Part shown: one piece after another, positions 15,910 through 27,780 of the stretch
How the letters are laid out: the number at the start of each line of letters is the position of its first letter
How positions within the stretch are numbered: position 1 is the first letter of the stretch
NCBI RefSeq assembly: GCF_040054535.1
Contig: NC_090787.1
Location: 21,076,001 to 21,140,000, forward strand
DNA: 64,000 nucleotides
Direction: 5' to 3'
DNA from: Antennarius striatus
Taxonomy: Eukaryota > Chordata > Actinopteri > Lophiiformes > Antennariidae
Notes under the pieces: generated by a model
Seen by the model: only the letters and a program-made list of their open reading frames with translations
Database searches by the model: none
Told to the model about the DNA's origin: nothing
Position numbers and translations under genes: made by a program

Positions 15910-16749
15910 GTGAGCATCACAGTCCACAAACTGGATGGAAATGAAAAACAACAGCCACATAGCTGTGTAGGGAAAAATGAAGTGTGTTCCAAACCACTGA
16001 CTTCACCTTCATCTCATTTTCAACATGAACAACATCTGAAAAAATAGGGCTGACGGGCAGAAGCCTTCTGGTTTGTGTCGTTCCTAATCGAAACACTTCT
16101 GTCATCACAATGTTTTCAACCAATTCATTCACTTTGACTTAATATTAGAAATAAACGAACAGACAGAAATGAACAGTGATTTTTTTTCTAAAAGTTATTC
16201 AAAGTTGCTACTAGGTTTGTACTTCTAACATACTCTGACATACTGACATACACAGCTTTTACCAGACATCAATATTGAAGATTATTGATCCCCTTTGCAT
16301 TTAGCAGTACAGTAGATATGGATACAGGACTTTATTTAATGATTAACATGTATTAATATCGCATTTATGAGTTTGAGATGGTCGTTTTAAATGTTAATAA
16401 TAACTTTAACTTTAATAATTAATACTGGTAGAGTCAGGTGATATCCTTTTAGAGTTCCCATGAAATGTTAGTAGGCAGTCACGTGATACCGTACTCGCAT
16501 TCTATTGGCTGATGGCATCCTGAAGTGTGCTGCGTTCAGTGAGTCTCTGACTTCCGTGAGACACAAACGTGTTTTAAAGGTAATACAGATAGAAAGTGGT
16601 TTAATATCAGTATGGGGGGGTTCAGAAACGTTTAAACTTCCGTAAATAATAAAATAAATAGTTTGTCGCTCTATGGTTGTGAATCGCGTGTGGTTCCTGG
16701 AACGCGTTAACAACGGCGCAGTGCATTGATCTCTTGTCCGTGTCTGCAG
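15910..16749 (+). other. neurod1: neurod1 intron 3 (within the coding sequence)
   Basis: An 840-bp GT-AG intron splitting codon G159 after its first base, between the bHLH and the activation region. It contains a CACGTG E-box at 16480-16485 in the context GTCACGTGAT, the same as at the promoter. No repeat family was recognised. Confidence 0.75.
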
Positions 16750-17306
16750 GTCTGTCTCAGCCCACCACCAACCTGGTGGCCGGCTGCCTGCAGCTCAACC
16801 CACGAACGTTCCTTCCGGAGCAGACCCCCGAGCTGCCGGCTCATCTCCCCCCCACCGGGGCCGTGGCCTACCCGGGACACTTCTACCAGAGCCCCGGGCT
16901 GACGGCCGGTCTGCCCAGCCCGCCCTATGGCACCATGGAGCCCTCCCACATCTTCCACCAGGTCAAAGGTCAACCTTATGGCCCGCTTGAGCCGTTTTTT
17001 GATGGCGTTCTCGTAACGGACGGCCAAGCATTCGACCCGCCGCTCAGCCCCCCCCTGAGCATTAACGGAAACTTCTCATCCTTCAAGCAAGAGGCCGTCA
17101 CCGCCACCGAGTACGACAAGAGCTTCTCCTTCAGCGTGCACTACGGAGGAGGAGGACCTGGGGGGCACGCTGCCATGTATGGCGGCGGGGGGTCGAACCC
17201 ACGTTGCAGTGAGCTGCAGGTGGACGGGCTGTTGGGCTTTGATGGACATTCACACCACGAACGGCTGATGAACGCCCAGCTGAACGCCATCTTCCATGAC
17301 TCCTGA
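16750..17306 (+). CDS. neurod1: neurod1 coding exon 3 (transactivation domain)
   Basis: Codes for the rest of G159 to residue 343 and the TGA stop. It opens with [20 protein letters not shown], the block that follows the bHLH in NeuroD proteins, then [45 protein letters not shown] and the conserved [19 protein letters not shown] end. Small insertions (AGL within SPGL-LPSPP, and glycine runs near 285-300) are seen relative to the remembered family sequence. The acceptor GTCTGCAG|GTCTG gives a phase-1 junction. Confidence 0.92.
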
Positions 17307-17861
17307 GGGAGGGGATGAAGGACTGGGACTCTGATGCAGACAGACAGAGGGACGCGTGGAAACAGACTTCTGTTGTTTCACGGCTGTTTCTGCTGCCGTC
17401 TTTCCTTCTTTCTGTCTGCATCAGGCTCCATGAACCCTCAGTGAGGTCATGAATACAGACACGTCGATGACAATGTCATGTTGATGATGATGTAACCTTG
17501 TTCTAGCGTTTCATCCTGCAGGAGATTCTCTCTGAATGTCTCAATATTATCCATGTAATCACTTAAAAATAATCAAAAAGCAATAATTTGGAGGAAACTA
17601 TGCAATTTTGTTAAACCCTGAGCTTTGCTCATCTGATAATTCCAAATGTTGAATTAATTAAGATTTCTCTATTTTTGGGTGGGCGTGTGAGATGTTGTGG
17701 AGCTGGTGTTGGGTTCGGGTGCAGCCAACACCGCGCAGAAGTGTTCATGTTGTTCACGTGGTTTTTAACTTTGCTTTTTATAACTTTCCTGTAGCTTTCT
17801 GTTGACATTTCATGTGACTCTTCTTTATATTTTATATGATAGATGTTTATAAATGCCTTTC

Positions 17862-17867
17862 ATTAAA
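17862..17867 (+). terminator. neurod1: Probable neurod1 polyadenylation signal ATTAAA
   Basis: ATTAAA about 555 bases after the stop codon, followed by a GT-rich stretch (TCTGTCTGGTCCCGTTTTC) near 17905. It is the best candidate signal in the 3' UTR. Confidence 0.5.
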
Positions 17868-18559
17868 AGGAAATCAATGTCAATCACTTGAGACTCACAC
17901 CACCTCTGTCTGGTCCCGTTTTCTGCAGTCGCTTCTGGTTTGTTCAAAATAAGTTCAGGTTGTACGAATTCCCTTTAATTCATAATATTTAACAGGACAT
18001 TTATAGATAAACAGAAGAATATACACACCCATGCAATAAAAACTGAATCTGGTGGATTTGACCAGGTTTCTGTACAGTTTTGGGCAGATTAGATGATGAG
18101 TTCATCATTTGGGAAAGTCGCTATTTAACATCCAACACGCGTCTTTATAACTCATATCCTGATCCATTTATTAAATGTTTATATACTGCTTATAAATGTT
18201 TAAATAAATATTGGTGGGTTTACATAAAGAGATACTTATCAACAAATATAATCCGGTCTTCTCAGTCTTCTGAGACAGCAAAAAGAGTCTTCATAGACAC
18301 GTCGTGGACTCAACACATAATCCAGATTAGCCAACGGACTGATATAATTATTAATTACAACCCGTATTCTATAAATTTTGTCACTAAAAAGTAACTTAGT
18401 GAATATAAACAGTTGGTATGTGACCACAGAATTATTTAAAGTGGATTTTATTCCTTCAAGGATAAAAACACACAGAGAAAAATGGATCTCCTTTCAGAGA
18501 AAACCCTGTTAGTGTGTTAACACAATTATCACACTGGTGAAAGACAAAACCAGGATTAC

Positions 18560-18562
<3 letters not shown>

Positions 18563-18649
<87 letters not shown>
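18563..18649. repeat. (GT)n microsatellite
   Basis: An 87-bp pure GT tract in the neurod1-cerkl intergenic region. Confidence 0.95.
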
Positions 18650-18650
<1 letters not shown>

Positions 18651-18775
18651 ATGCACATGAAGGGCACAGATGTTCATTCTGCAGGCAAAATTTTAATTTA
18701 TGAAAATGATCTCATTTATGCATGAGAGCCCCCCTCAATATCCACTGATGTCCCGCTGTGTGTGTGCTGTGTATG

Positions 18776-18779
<4 letters not shown>

Positions 18780-18873
<94 letters not shown>
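18780..18873. repeat. (GT)n microsatellite
   Basis: A 94-bp pure GT tract, 130 bp from the previous one. Confidence 0.95.
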
Positions 18874-18874
<1 letters not shown>

Positions 18875-19739
18875 AGCAGGAGCAATGTGGCAGCCATATA
18901 GCACCATTTAGCTTCCTTCTTAAACTGGAAAAACCATGACAGAAAGTCAAACCAGACCTGCGTCTTCTTCAGAGATACTTTTGGATAGTATTTCCATAAT
19001 ATATCATAAATAAAAGACATTAAGTTTCCAAAATATCAAGTTATATATTAATAGCATAAAATCCTGATTAAATGTAATGGCTCAACTCTACAGATACAGT
19101 CCTGTGTTTCACTCTGCTGGCTGATCATAACACTGATTAATGCAGCTTTAACTCAGCCATCTGTCGTCAGCACACACACTGAGTGTGTTTCAGGTGTACC
19201 TGGGATGTAGTGTTGATACCACAGCCCACTGGGACCATCCTGTGTCCGTGTGTTTGGTGGGTTTCTGGAACAATTGAATAGGAGGGTGATTTCAATGATG
19301 AATGCAAATACCAACACCAAATAACTTTGACACCAGTGATATGATACATTATATACTGCTCCCATCAAGTTATATATTTAACATAATGGATATATATAAT
19401 GGATCCGGATCCATTGCCCTACATTATGGAACTTTTTCATTTGTTCTTGTTTTTTGATCGTCTCATGTTTGCAGCACATTGACAAATGTTAAAAAGAAAA
19501 GTCCCATGTCATAATACAGTAATGAAGAAAGTGAGAAACTGCTTAGGAAACAGAAAATGCAGCTTAGGGATGGAACTGCACAGCGTGAGCACAGAACGTA
19601 AATCATCACTTGATAAGATAATCTGATTTTTTTTAATTCTGAGAAAATAAATTCTTATTTTCGAGTAAAAAGACAGATTTTTAAATATTTTTCCGAATTT
19701 CTGTCATTATTCGGGCCTGATTCCGTAGTTAAAGGACAG

Positions 19740-20113
19740 TGGACTGATGGCTACCGCCGATCCGACGTCACACAACCAATCAGGATCCAATCAGGATGGT
19801 ATTTATCGATCAAATCGCCCCACACAGCACTACACTGCTCAACGTGGAGCGCGCATCCTTCTTTAGAGGATAGACGGGAGCGCGCATCCTCCACAGCGAG
19901 ACACGAGCCGGGCTGCCGCGCGCCCCACCGGGGTGACAGCTACAGCTGTCGCTATGGCAACGATACCCGGAAATACAAAGTCACCCGCCGCGTGATCAGC
20001 TTAGCGCGAGCCCGTCTGACGTGTAGTCAGTGAAGACAAACAAAGTCATCGGCATCGTTTGTGTTTGTTTGTTTGTTTGTTTGTTTGTTTGTTTTGTGTG
20101 TTTATTCGTAAAC
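19740..20113 (+). promoter_or_regulatory. cerkl: cerkl promoter and 5' UTR
   Basis: A CpG-rich stretch immediately before the first coding exon. It has a GACGTCA CRE-like site (19764-19770), two CCAAT boxes in near-identical context (19776-19780 and 19787-19791), and a direct repeat of GAGCGCGCATCCT (19847 and 19878). No TATA box stands at a useful distance. The 5' UTR ends with a (TTTG)n array at about 20057-20094, just before the ATG. Confidence 0.55.
20057..20094. repeat. (GTTT)n array in cerkl 5' UTR
   Basis: A tetranucleotide array ending 20 bases before the cerkl start codon. Confidence 0.9.
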
Positions 20114-20235
20114 ATGTCTGAGGAGGAGCCGAGAGGAGAAAACAGAAACACGAAGAAGAAAGAAAAACGAAGCGGAGTGAAGGAGGAGGAGGAGGAGGAG
20201 AAGCGGGAAGCAGATGGTCAACAACGGGCGGAGAG
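20114..20235 (+). CDS. cerkl: cerkl coding exon 1
   Basis: Codes for residues 1-40 and two bases of S41: MSEEEPRGENRN, a lysine-rich stretch, then a run of glutamates. ATG 20114 is the first in-frame ATG; the open frame upstream begins at a GTG and stops at 20024. The donor GAGAG|GTGAGT is strong. (GTTT)n arrays lie on both sides of this exon. The glutamate run is coded by a (GAG)n tract. Confidence 0.75.
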
Positions 20236-20242
20236 GTGAGTG

Positions 20243-20309
20243 GTTGTTTGTTTGTTTGTTCGTTTGTTTGTTTGTTTGTTTGTTTGTTTGTTTGTTTGTT
20301 TGTTTGTTT
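20243..20309. repeat. (GTTT)n array after the cerkl exon 1 donor
   Basis: About 16 GTTT units with one GTTC, starting eight bases into intron 1. It has the same unit and orientation as the array in the 5' UTR. Confidence 0.92.
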
Positions 20310-21075
20310 CAGTGACTACACTTAGAGAAGTCGTTAAGGGAAAGTGGAAATGAAAGACTGACTCATGAGTGTTGTGACTGGGGGCGCTGCTGTCACTGCT
20401 GCCTCATTTCATTCAGTTCTAATGTTTAGATGAACGTTTACAACACTCATGAAGACAAATCTCATTATTGTGCCCCCCCCCATCCTCTGCTGTTATGCAA
20501 ATATGAGCATTTTGTTGTGACAAGCACATCCATTCATTGGGGCTACAGTGACGATCATTTTCAGAATCAATTATTTTCTTGAATTAAGTGGTTTGGTCTG
20601 TAGAATTGTGAAATTACGATCCAAAAGAACCCAGAAATTATTTAACTTAATCTGCAACAACAAAATAAAATAATTTGGACATTTATAATTCAAAAATGTA
20701 TCCCAATTATTCATTTGTAGGTCAGAATAGTCAGTAATTTATTTAGGAGTCAGCAAGTAATCATAGTAATAATTGATGAAGTTGACTTGTTGAATGAGAT
20801 TTTCTTCTGCCTGAATTAGAATAATGTGATTATTGGTTTTCTTATCAGTATCAGCCATGAGAAGAAAGTGATTATTGGTATTGACTGAAAAAAATTAATT
20901 TCATCTACTTCCAGTTTTAATTATTGAATTTGCTTGAGATTCACCGACAGCAGTCAGAATCAGTGTGACAGACGTATTGTAGCTTTACTGATCAACAAAT
21001 TTGATCATATTTACTAAATATGAGAGTACCAGTGTTCTCGTAAGTATGCATCCTTACGTCTTTGATGCCCATTTT

Positions 21076-21120
<45 letters not shown>

Positions 21121-22625
21121 GTTTTATTTATATAGCGCTTAATCATGGCAACAGACATTTCAAAGCACTTTTTGACAGGGATACACGATTATCAGACAAC
21201 ATGTATAGTTGGGATGCAAGCTTACAATAAAAAAATCAGTGCTACCTTTTTTGGCAATATAATATTGGGAAAACATGCACTTCCATTTACTTCCAATTTA
21301 TCCATTTCTCCACTTAAATTTCGAACCCAAAAATTGCCATTATGTTTTGATCTCGTGCGAGTTTCTCGTCACGGGACTCACCTGCAGGATTCAGTCTTAT
21401 TAAAATCGACCAAATGGCAACACGACGTCTGCTCGTTTCACACGATGCAGTGAGAGAGCGAGGAGTTAGTCTTATATTATCACCATGCCTTCGAAAAAGA
21501 TTCAAAAGTTGGAGAAAAACATGTGATAATGGGTGCTTTCTTGAATAAAGAACAATCAAAAATCAATGAAGAAATAGAAACAGAAATTACTGTGGATAGT
21601 ACAGATAAAGACACAGAAGAAGCCAAGTGAAAACCAGCAAAATCCTAACATTTGTACCGCAAAGGAGGCGATTGTTTGGCACGGCTAAATGTCATACCCA
21701 AGCCACAATAATTAGAGTACAGTTTACAAAAATCTGTGTGGAGAAGGTTCTGTCAGCTTGGTGCAGTGTCCACAGGAGAGTATATGAATCAAAGGCAAAG
21801 AAAACCATAGAGTGAAAAACAAAAGTGAAAAAAAAAACATCTTTCTTTATTCTAAAACTGTTTTTTAAAGAATGACTACCAGGCTTTAACATTTTGATGA
21901 AAATAACATGTAATTCTACTCTTTTTTTTCTTTTTACTTAATCAGTTATGATGTCATTATTAATAAAATCATTAAATTTCACAGTTTGTTTATTTTTTTA
22001 TATTGTGCTATTGGCGAAACTCAATCCTTGTGTATGCTTCTACCGTATATTCTGTTATTACCGGTACTTTTGGGGTGCATAAACGTCATGTTGGGATGCA
22101 CAAATTTTATTGAAGTCCACCTCAGGTATGCACTACTTTCTTGTTTTAAAATGAACTCTGTGGTACTGCTTTTAATTAAGCTTTTCAATACTCAGTTTGT
22201 CTTTTTGCCATCACTTGGGGTTGCCACAAAAATATATGTCATAAGAATGGATTTAAGCAACCCACTGATTCATTGGAATAAAGTCAAATGAAATTACAGA
22301 CACATCTGTTCACGTCTTAATGATGGGGGAGTGATGTGTAGTGAAATCCATTCATTCATGTTCACATATTTACAATTTTAGCTATGGCCACATGCTGTGT
22401 TTACGGTGTAAAAAAACAACCGGACATCGATAAGGAGCTGAATCACATATTTTTGGAAGTTATTTATATACAAATAAAAGGACGTGATTCTTATGACTAT
22501 GAAAAATAAAGGCAGCTAAGAAAACTTGATCAGTGATGAATTGAAAACAGGCTGCTTGATCACTTTGTGAAGTTCTGCTGAACCAGACAAAAATATGTCT
22601 TTGTTCTCTTTTTTCTGTGTGTCAG
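20310..22625 (+). other. cerkl: cerkl intron 1 (remainder)
   Basis: No exon was seen. A retroposon tail lies at 21070-21200. Fragments near 21380-21830 have short open frames that I could not assign; they may be transposon debris. The rest is AT-rich unique sequence. Confidence 0.5.
21072..21200 (-). mobile_element. Retroposon 3' end with (GATT)n tail
   Basis: On the minus strand it reads AAGCGCTATATAAATAAAACTT followed by about eleven GATT units. This end is common to many dispersed fish retroposons. The body upstream is short and the family was not determined. Confidence 0.6.
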
Positions 22626-22735
22626 TGAGGGTGTCGTGCTACATGGGATCTTTAAATTGGGGAAGAAGAGTCATGACGTCCTGCTGACCCGAACCAGACT
22701 GACCTGGACCCCCATCAGACCAGAGACACCCACAG
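22626..22735 (+). CDS. cerkl: cerkl coding exon 2
   Basis: Completes S41 and codes to T77 plus one base of G78. The product EGVVLHGIFKLGKKSHDVLLTR aligns with the LLRGIFEIGRDSCDVVLS stretch remembered for human CERKL. Acceptor TGTGTCAG|T, donor ACAG|GTCAGT. Confidence 0.88.
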
Positions 22736-22764
22736 GTCAGTTCATGAGACGTTGTCATGGTAAT

Positions 22765-23045
22765 CAAGGCATCAGTAGCTCAGTACACTTGGGGACCGGA
22801 GGGTTGCCGGTTCAACCAAAAAGTATGGAGTGTGAACTGGTAGTTGAAGAGGTGCCAGTTCACCTCCTGAGCACTGCTGAAGTGCCCTGGAGCAAGAACG
22901 CATAGAACCCCCATAAGTGGTTTGTGTGGCTGCCTACCGCTCTACCTTCATTGTCTCCAAATTTGCATGCCTTGTGTGTGTGTGGTGTGTGTTTGTGTGG
23001 AAAAAATGATTTATTTACGGGGATTAATATAGTATATAAATTTTT
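22765..23045 (+). mobile_element. tRNA-derived SINE (family A), degenerate
   Basis: TAGCTCAGTACAC resembles a tRNA A box and GGTTCAACC a B box. The downstream body, with 'cacctcctgagcactgctga' and 'gcatgccttgtgtgtg', matches the copies at 5502 and 28305. Confidence 0.65.
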
Positions 23046-23139
23046 AAAAAATAAGAGTGTGCTTCCCACATCAATAGTTCTGATGATGTTTGGATTTTGA
23101 AAAGCTGTAATTGTTTTTATAATTTTTACATCCCGTGAA

Positions 23140-23542
23140 GCAGTGATGTATTGTAGTTGTCAGTGTTTGCGTGTTCATCCGTTACTCCACTAAATATCTT
23201 CACAACCGTTGCACATTGAAAGATGGGGGGAAAAAAGCACAAAGGGGATGAAAATGAGATCATGACCTTGAGAAAAATAGGTCAAGGTCAAATTTCAACT
23301 TTTGTACACTCAGGAACAGGATAAGATAGAAGGACGAAACAAAAGGTGTTATATTCAGGGAGGCAAGGGGATGAAAATCACAACCTTGATCTTGAAAAAC
23401 TAGGTCAAGGTCACATTTTCACTTTTATACCTCTTTAGGTACACATCTCTGAAGCCTCATGACAAACAGAATTCACCAGTATATGTTGGATAATGGGTCT
23501 TTTAATAAATGACCCTGACCTATGGAAGTAGGTCAGGGTAAA

Positions 23543-23560
<18 letters not shown>
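23140..23560 (-). repeat. Dispersed repeat with AGGTCA/TCAAGGTCA motifs, copy 2
   Basis: Reads in inverse orientation to the copy at 660-1040 and shares long blocks with it (ATATTTTCACAACCGTTG-like, 'ggatgaaaatgagat', 'ttgtacactc'). It holds TCAAGGTCA twice and further GGTCA half sites. Confidence 0.75.
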
Positions 23561-23573
<13 letters not shown>

Positions 23574-23812
23574 TGTATGATTGAAGTCAATCTGTTTTGC
23601 TATATTTCATCCAAGTTTTGTGTATGTGTGTATACATGAGTGTGTGTGGGGTGTGTGTGTGTGTGCTGGTGGCGGTAGGGGTGTTGGCAGTAGTATAGAG
23701 CAGTTGGTTCGATCCATAGGGGGTTATTAAAGTCTCTCAGTGTGAAGAGATTAACACAAACACACACACGCACACACATACACACACACTCAGTGAGCCT
23801 GTCAGCTATTGT

Positions 23813-23853
<41 letters not shown>

Positions 23854-24118
23854 GGTGACATATTTCTTTAGATACATCAGTTTATCTATACGCATGAATT
23901 CCTCCTCTCACACCAGCAGCCTGTCTCTCTGTTTGTCCAGGAGGCGAGACGTGAACCCCAAATAGATCAGTGGATGGAGACACAGTTTGGTGTCTGCACA
24001 GAGTCTCAAACATCATACCTGCAGTCTGACGTGGAAAAGACCCTTAAGAGTAAAAAAATCTTCTTCCTGTGGAAAACTCAAAATGTAGATTAGTAGGAAA
24101 AAATCCAAACATTCAATA

Positions 24119-24470
24119 GCACAGGCGGCACAGTGGCGCAGCACGTTGCGCCGTTGCCTCACATGTTGCGTCCCGATCTGTGTGGAGGTGGCATGTTCTC
24201 CCAGTGTCCGCGTGGGTTCTGTCTGGGTTCTCCAGCTTCCTGCCGCCTCTAGAAACATGCGCTTCAGGTGAACTGGTCAATTCCAAACTGTCGGTAGGTG
24301 TGAGTGTGTGTGTGTGAGTGGTTGTTTGCCTTTCACGTGGTTCTGCGATGCACCGGCGTCGTACCCTAAGCCCCGCCTCTGGCCTGTCAGTCTGCTGGGA
24401 TAGGCTCCAGCAACCCCTGTGACCCGTGAAAGCAGAAGTGGATAAGATGTATGAATGAATAAATAGCAAA
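24119..24470 (+). mobile_element. tRNA-derived SINE (family B), near full length
   Basis: Begins GGCGGCACAGTGGCGCAG (A-box-like), then the conserved body with GTTCTCCCAGTGTCCGCGTGGG and GGGATAGGCTCCAGCAACC, and ends GGATAAGATGTATGAATGAATAAAT. The short tandem tail and many partial copies in this window identify a retroposed family. Confidence 0.75.
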
Positions 24471-25479
24471 TGAAGAAAACAAAACAACCCTCATGAGGGG
24501 GAATTAAAGAGAAGCAGGACAAAGTGGCTGATGTAGCTTTGCTCTCATTTGTAACTTTTTGAAATGAATATTGAAAATATGTATTCTAAATTGACCTTTT
24601 AAACATTTCTTTAAAGAGATCTTATATTTTTACAGAAGTTATCAATTGTTTTGCTAATATAGATCCAGAATTTCCTACTTACCTACTTGTACAACCCACA
24701 CGTGTACATTTTTTGTTCCTGTTTTTTTATTTTGATAGGTTTGTATATTGATGAACTATTTGAGGTTTCATCTGACTGGTTGTGTTTTTGACTTCTGAAC
24801 CATTTGGCTGACTGTGTACTGCCCATGACAGTGCTCCTCTGTACAAAAACTAAATGACATGCAGTGGCTGCTGAGCTTCTACTGAGGTAAACATCACGGG
24901 TCATTGGGTGGTTTAGCCAAACACCACAGAACTGCTGTCAGCACAGATATCAGGCCAAATCAGAAACGAGAGCTCAATAACTTGGAGGTAAATATTTTTC
25001 AAACTGTGTTTCAAAACTGAAGTAATGAAAACAAAAGATACCACAAATTACAAAATGTTGCATGCAAGTTTGAAAAATATGAGAATTAATCTGTTGTTGG
25101 GGAGGTCAGAGTGTGAGCTGGATGTGTGGACATATGGACACCGACTGGGTGACGAGGGGAGGATGGATCGGATGTTCCGTATTTGTTAACAGCAGGAAAC
25201 GTTTTCAACAAGTGGTTCATTTCATCACAGGAAACTTTTTCTTGGTGGGTTTTTCCTTTCTGAGCTGTTTCTTCTGTCATACGCTTTTCAAAGTCCTCGC
25301 CTTTTTTATTTTTGCTGTTATTCTTTGATTACCAAATATTGAGAACAACAGCTTAAAATGTCATTTTGTAAATGTCTCATTCATACTGTCCTCTGCCTCC
25401 TCCCTTTCTTTAACACCGGATGGATAAATAATGAAAATCTGAGTGTTATTTCTGGTAATTACAGTCCATTGATTCAGTG

Positions 25480-25690
25480 GGTAGCCCTGCTGCTTCACAG
25501 CAAGAAGGTCCTGAATCCAAATCCACCTGGGACTTCTGTGTGGAACTTGCACGTCTCTGCTGTTCCTCCCACCATCATTTAAATTTGCTGTAGCCGTGAA
25601 TGTGATTGACTGTGTGTTTTTCATATGGCCCTGCAGTCTGGTAGTGACTTGTCGAGGTTGAAACCCCACCTCCTAAAGCTACCTCCTCCC
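25480..25690 (+). mobile_element. SINE family B, 5' part
   Basis: GCTGCTTCACAGCAAGAAGGTCCTGAATCC matches the tRNA-like head. A degenerate body follows. Confidence 0.6.
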
Positions 25691-27152
25691 ATGAGAATTC
25701 ACTGCGTTTGTCCCCTCTGAAGGTACTTTTTCCTCAAAATGTCAAACTACAACTATTATCTGCATTATCAATGAATCTGGTAATTCATTCACTGATAATT
25801 GTTTAATAATCAAGAAGTCTATAAATAAGGGAGTTGAAGTCAGACCGTGACAATCTCTGAGGTGACAATCTCTGGAGAAAAATAACAGAAAAATAGAAAA
25901 GAGAGTTTGAAATTCTCACATATCTGCCGCCGTAAATGTTTGAATTCTGTCAGGGAGAAATTTTCTGTGTCAACAGAAGGAGTGAGTCCATGACTGAGAT
26001 GAGTGCTGCAACTCAGACATGATTATAAAAACAAAATTACAAAGTCAGTGGGTCAGACTTTCTTCAGAAGAGAAATTAAAATGAGGAAATTGCTCTTGAA
26101 AAGCGTTATAAATATTGTCTTGAGGTCACTCAGTATCAACATCTTAGTATTAAACGTGTCCTGGATGGAATCCTGTGAGCAGGTTATGTCAGTCATACCT
26201 TAGCTGACGTTATCCTTAGAAGATTGAATGAATCATCTCAGATGGGCCAATCAGATTCCTCTGATTGAATGTCAGGTGCCGCTGTGTGTTCTGCTGATCG
26301 GTGGATTAGTCTGTAATACAGCTGATAACATTATGTAACACGAATGCAGGTGAACCAGTAGCAATGTGCTTCTGTTGGGTTTCACCGGCTGACCACGTGT
26401 GTGAACAAAACCATGAGGATAGCTCCTCTGTTTCAGCTCCTGCATGGTTCACAATGTCAACACTGTTCATGTTGTGTACGCTTAACAAAATGCTCTCACA
26501 ATATTTGCATGACTTCACACACATGCACTAACAAACTTGAACACGTCTCCCTGAGTCTGGCCCTACCTGTAGTCTGATGTCAGTTTGGAGCTGCGTTGTC
26601 CTGGAGACGTGTCTCATCTCACTGTCAATTCAAGAAGAAGTCCTGACTCAAAATTATAAGTACATACATCATCTTTAGCAATAAAAATATTTTTGTAACC
26701 TTTAACATTTACATTTTGTTGGTCTATTTGATAAGTATGACATTACCAGCTGACTGCTGAACAGCAGCACTAAAGAATATTCTTGGATTCATCTTGTCTT
26801 AAACAAAAAGCTATGTTAATTTCAGCATATATTAAATCAATAAAATAATGCCAAACTTTTGCAATCTGGAGCATTCTTTTTTAAATACGCATAGCAGGTG
26901 CCACTATAATACTGTATATAAAACAACAGTGCAAGTAAAAAGTCATTATCCAACTTTGCCTCTACATCCATCCTCAGTTGAAATTTTGAATGTGAATTTA
27001 ACTTACGAACTAATCAGGTGAAACTAATGACATTTTCTCCAGTTTTGAAATATCTTAAATGGTGACCACCCCTCTGTGTCTGCGAAGCATTAGTGTTTTA
27101 GCATTTCCTTGCAGGTGTTGCTTGGATTCTAATCCTTCCTGTTTCCGTCCAG

Positions 27153-27383
27153 GTAACATGTGTGTGCTGCAGCCAGGTGTGATGCTGCTGCAGGACGTGT
27201 ATGCAGTGAAGGTGAAGCGGCGGCGAGCGGTGGGCCAGCAGTCTGGGGGGGCCGTGCTTGGCGTGGCTCTGTTCTGCTGCAGGAGGAGAGGGAAGCGGCT
27301 GGAGGAGGACACCGTGCACCTCCACAACGCCTCTGCAGAGCACACACACACCTGGTACAACACACTGAAGGAGCTGCTCACAG
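27153..27383 (+). CDS. cerkl: cerkl coding exon 3
   Basis: Residues 78-154. The product runs NMCVLQPGVMLLQDVYAVKV, then KRRRAVGQQSGGAVLGVALF, and ends with WYNTLKELLTG. The VKVKRRR cluster occupies the place of the nuclear-localisation signal known in human CERKL. The window around it is GC-rich and coding-like. Acceptor GTCCAG|GT, donor ACAG|GTAACA. Confidence 0.88.
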
Positions 27384-27712
27384 GTAACATGAACTCAGAT
27401 GGTCGTGTTGAATGAAGTCCTACTTATTTCTGTCTAGTTTTTCTATTTTTAACCACATTGTGTCCCACAACAGATTAACAGCTCGCTAGCCGCTCACTAC
27501 TGCCTGACACTAGTACAATGAGCTGTGACCATCTGTTTTTACCTGTTCATCACATAGAAACATGAATAAAAGGAGGGTTGACTGTTTGCCACAGTGCAGA
27601 TTATAAATTCATTGTTTTCTATCATCCTCTTCCTCACTTAGTTTAATGAGGTGAGTCACAGTTACATCAGACAATACAGTTTATCTGCTAATCCACTGGA
27701 ACAAAGTGGCAG

Positions 27713-27714
<2 letters not shown>

Positions 27715-27772
<58 letters not shown>
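27715..27772. repeat. (CA)n microsatellite
   Basis: Pure CA tract in cerkl intron 3, followed by imperfect CA-rich sequence. Confidence 0.9.

Positions 27773-27780
<8 letters not shown>

Larger units (their letters stand above)
12430..17885 (+). other. neurod1: neurod1 gene (whole transcription unit)
   Basis: This is a NeuroD-family bHLH transcription factor. It dimerises with E proteins on CANNTG boxes and drives neuronal, retinal and endocrine differentiation in the nucleus. One non-coding and three coding exons join in frame to 343 codons. In order they give an acidic N-terminal region, a basic nuclear-localisation stretch (about residues 62-80), a bHLH domain (about 88-141), the NeuroD-specific [20 protein letters not shown] block, a proline-rich activation region and the [12 protein letters not shown]-terminus. 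HIFHQVK and EPFFDG, and linkage to cerkl and itga4, favour neurod1 over neurod2, neurod4 or neurod6. The N-terminus lacks the usual MTKSYSE start and helix 2 has G138 where the family has S, so a divergent duplicate remains possible. Start and end of the transcription unit are inferred from a TATA box and an ATTAAA signal. Confidence 0.88.
17886..19739. other. neurod1-cerkl intergenic region
   Basis: No gene was seen. It holds two long GT tracts and an 18-bp perfect palindrome, AATGGATCCGGATCCATT, near 19398-19415. Confidence 0.6.
22736..27152 (+). other. cerkl: cerkl intron 2
   Basis: Repeat-dense: a tRNA-SINE at its 5' end, a GGTCA-rich dispersed repeat at about 23140-23560, short GT tracts near 23540-23850, a full SINE of the second family at 24119-24470, and a partial copy at 25480-25690. 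No further exon was found. Confidence 0.6.

Noticed and set aside
20030..20113. Possible N-terminal extension of cerkl with a hydrophobic VCLFVCLFV segment
   Set aside because: The frame upstream of ATG 20114 begins at a GTG, not an ATG, and is stopped at 20024; the hydrophobic run is only a translated (TTTG)n array.
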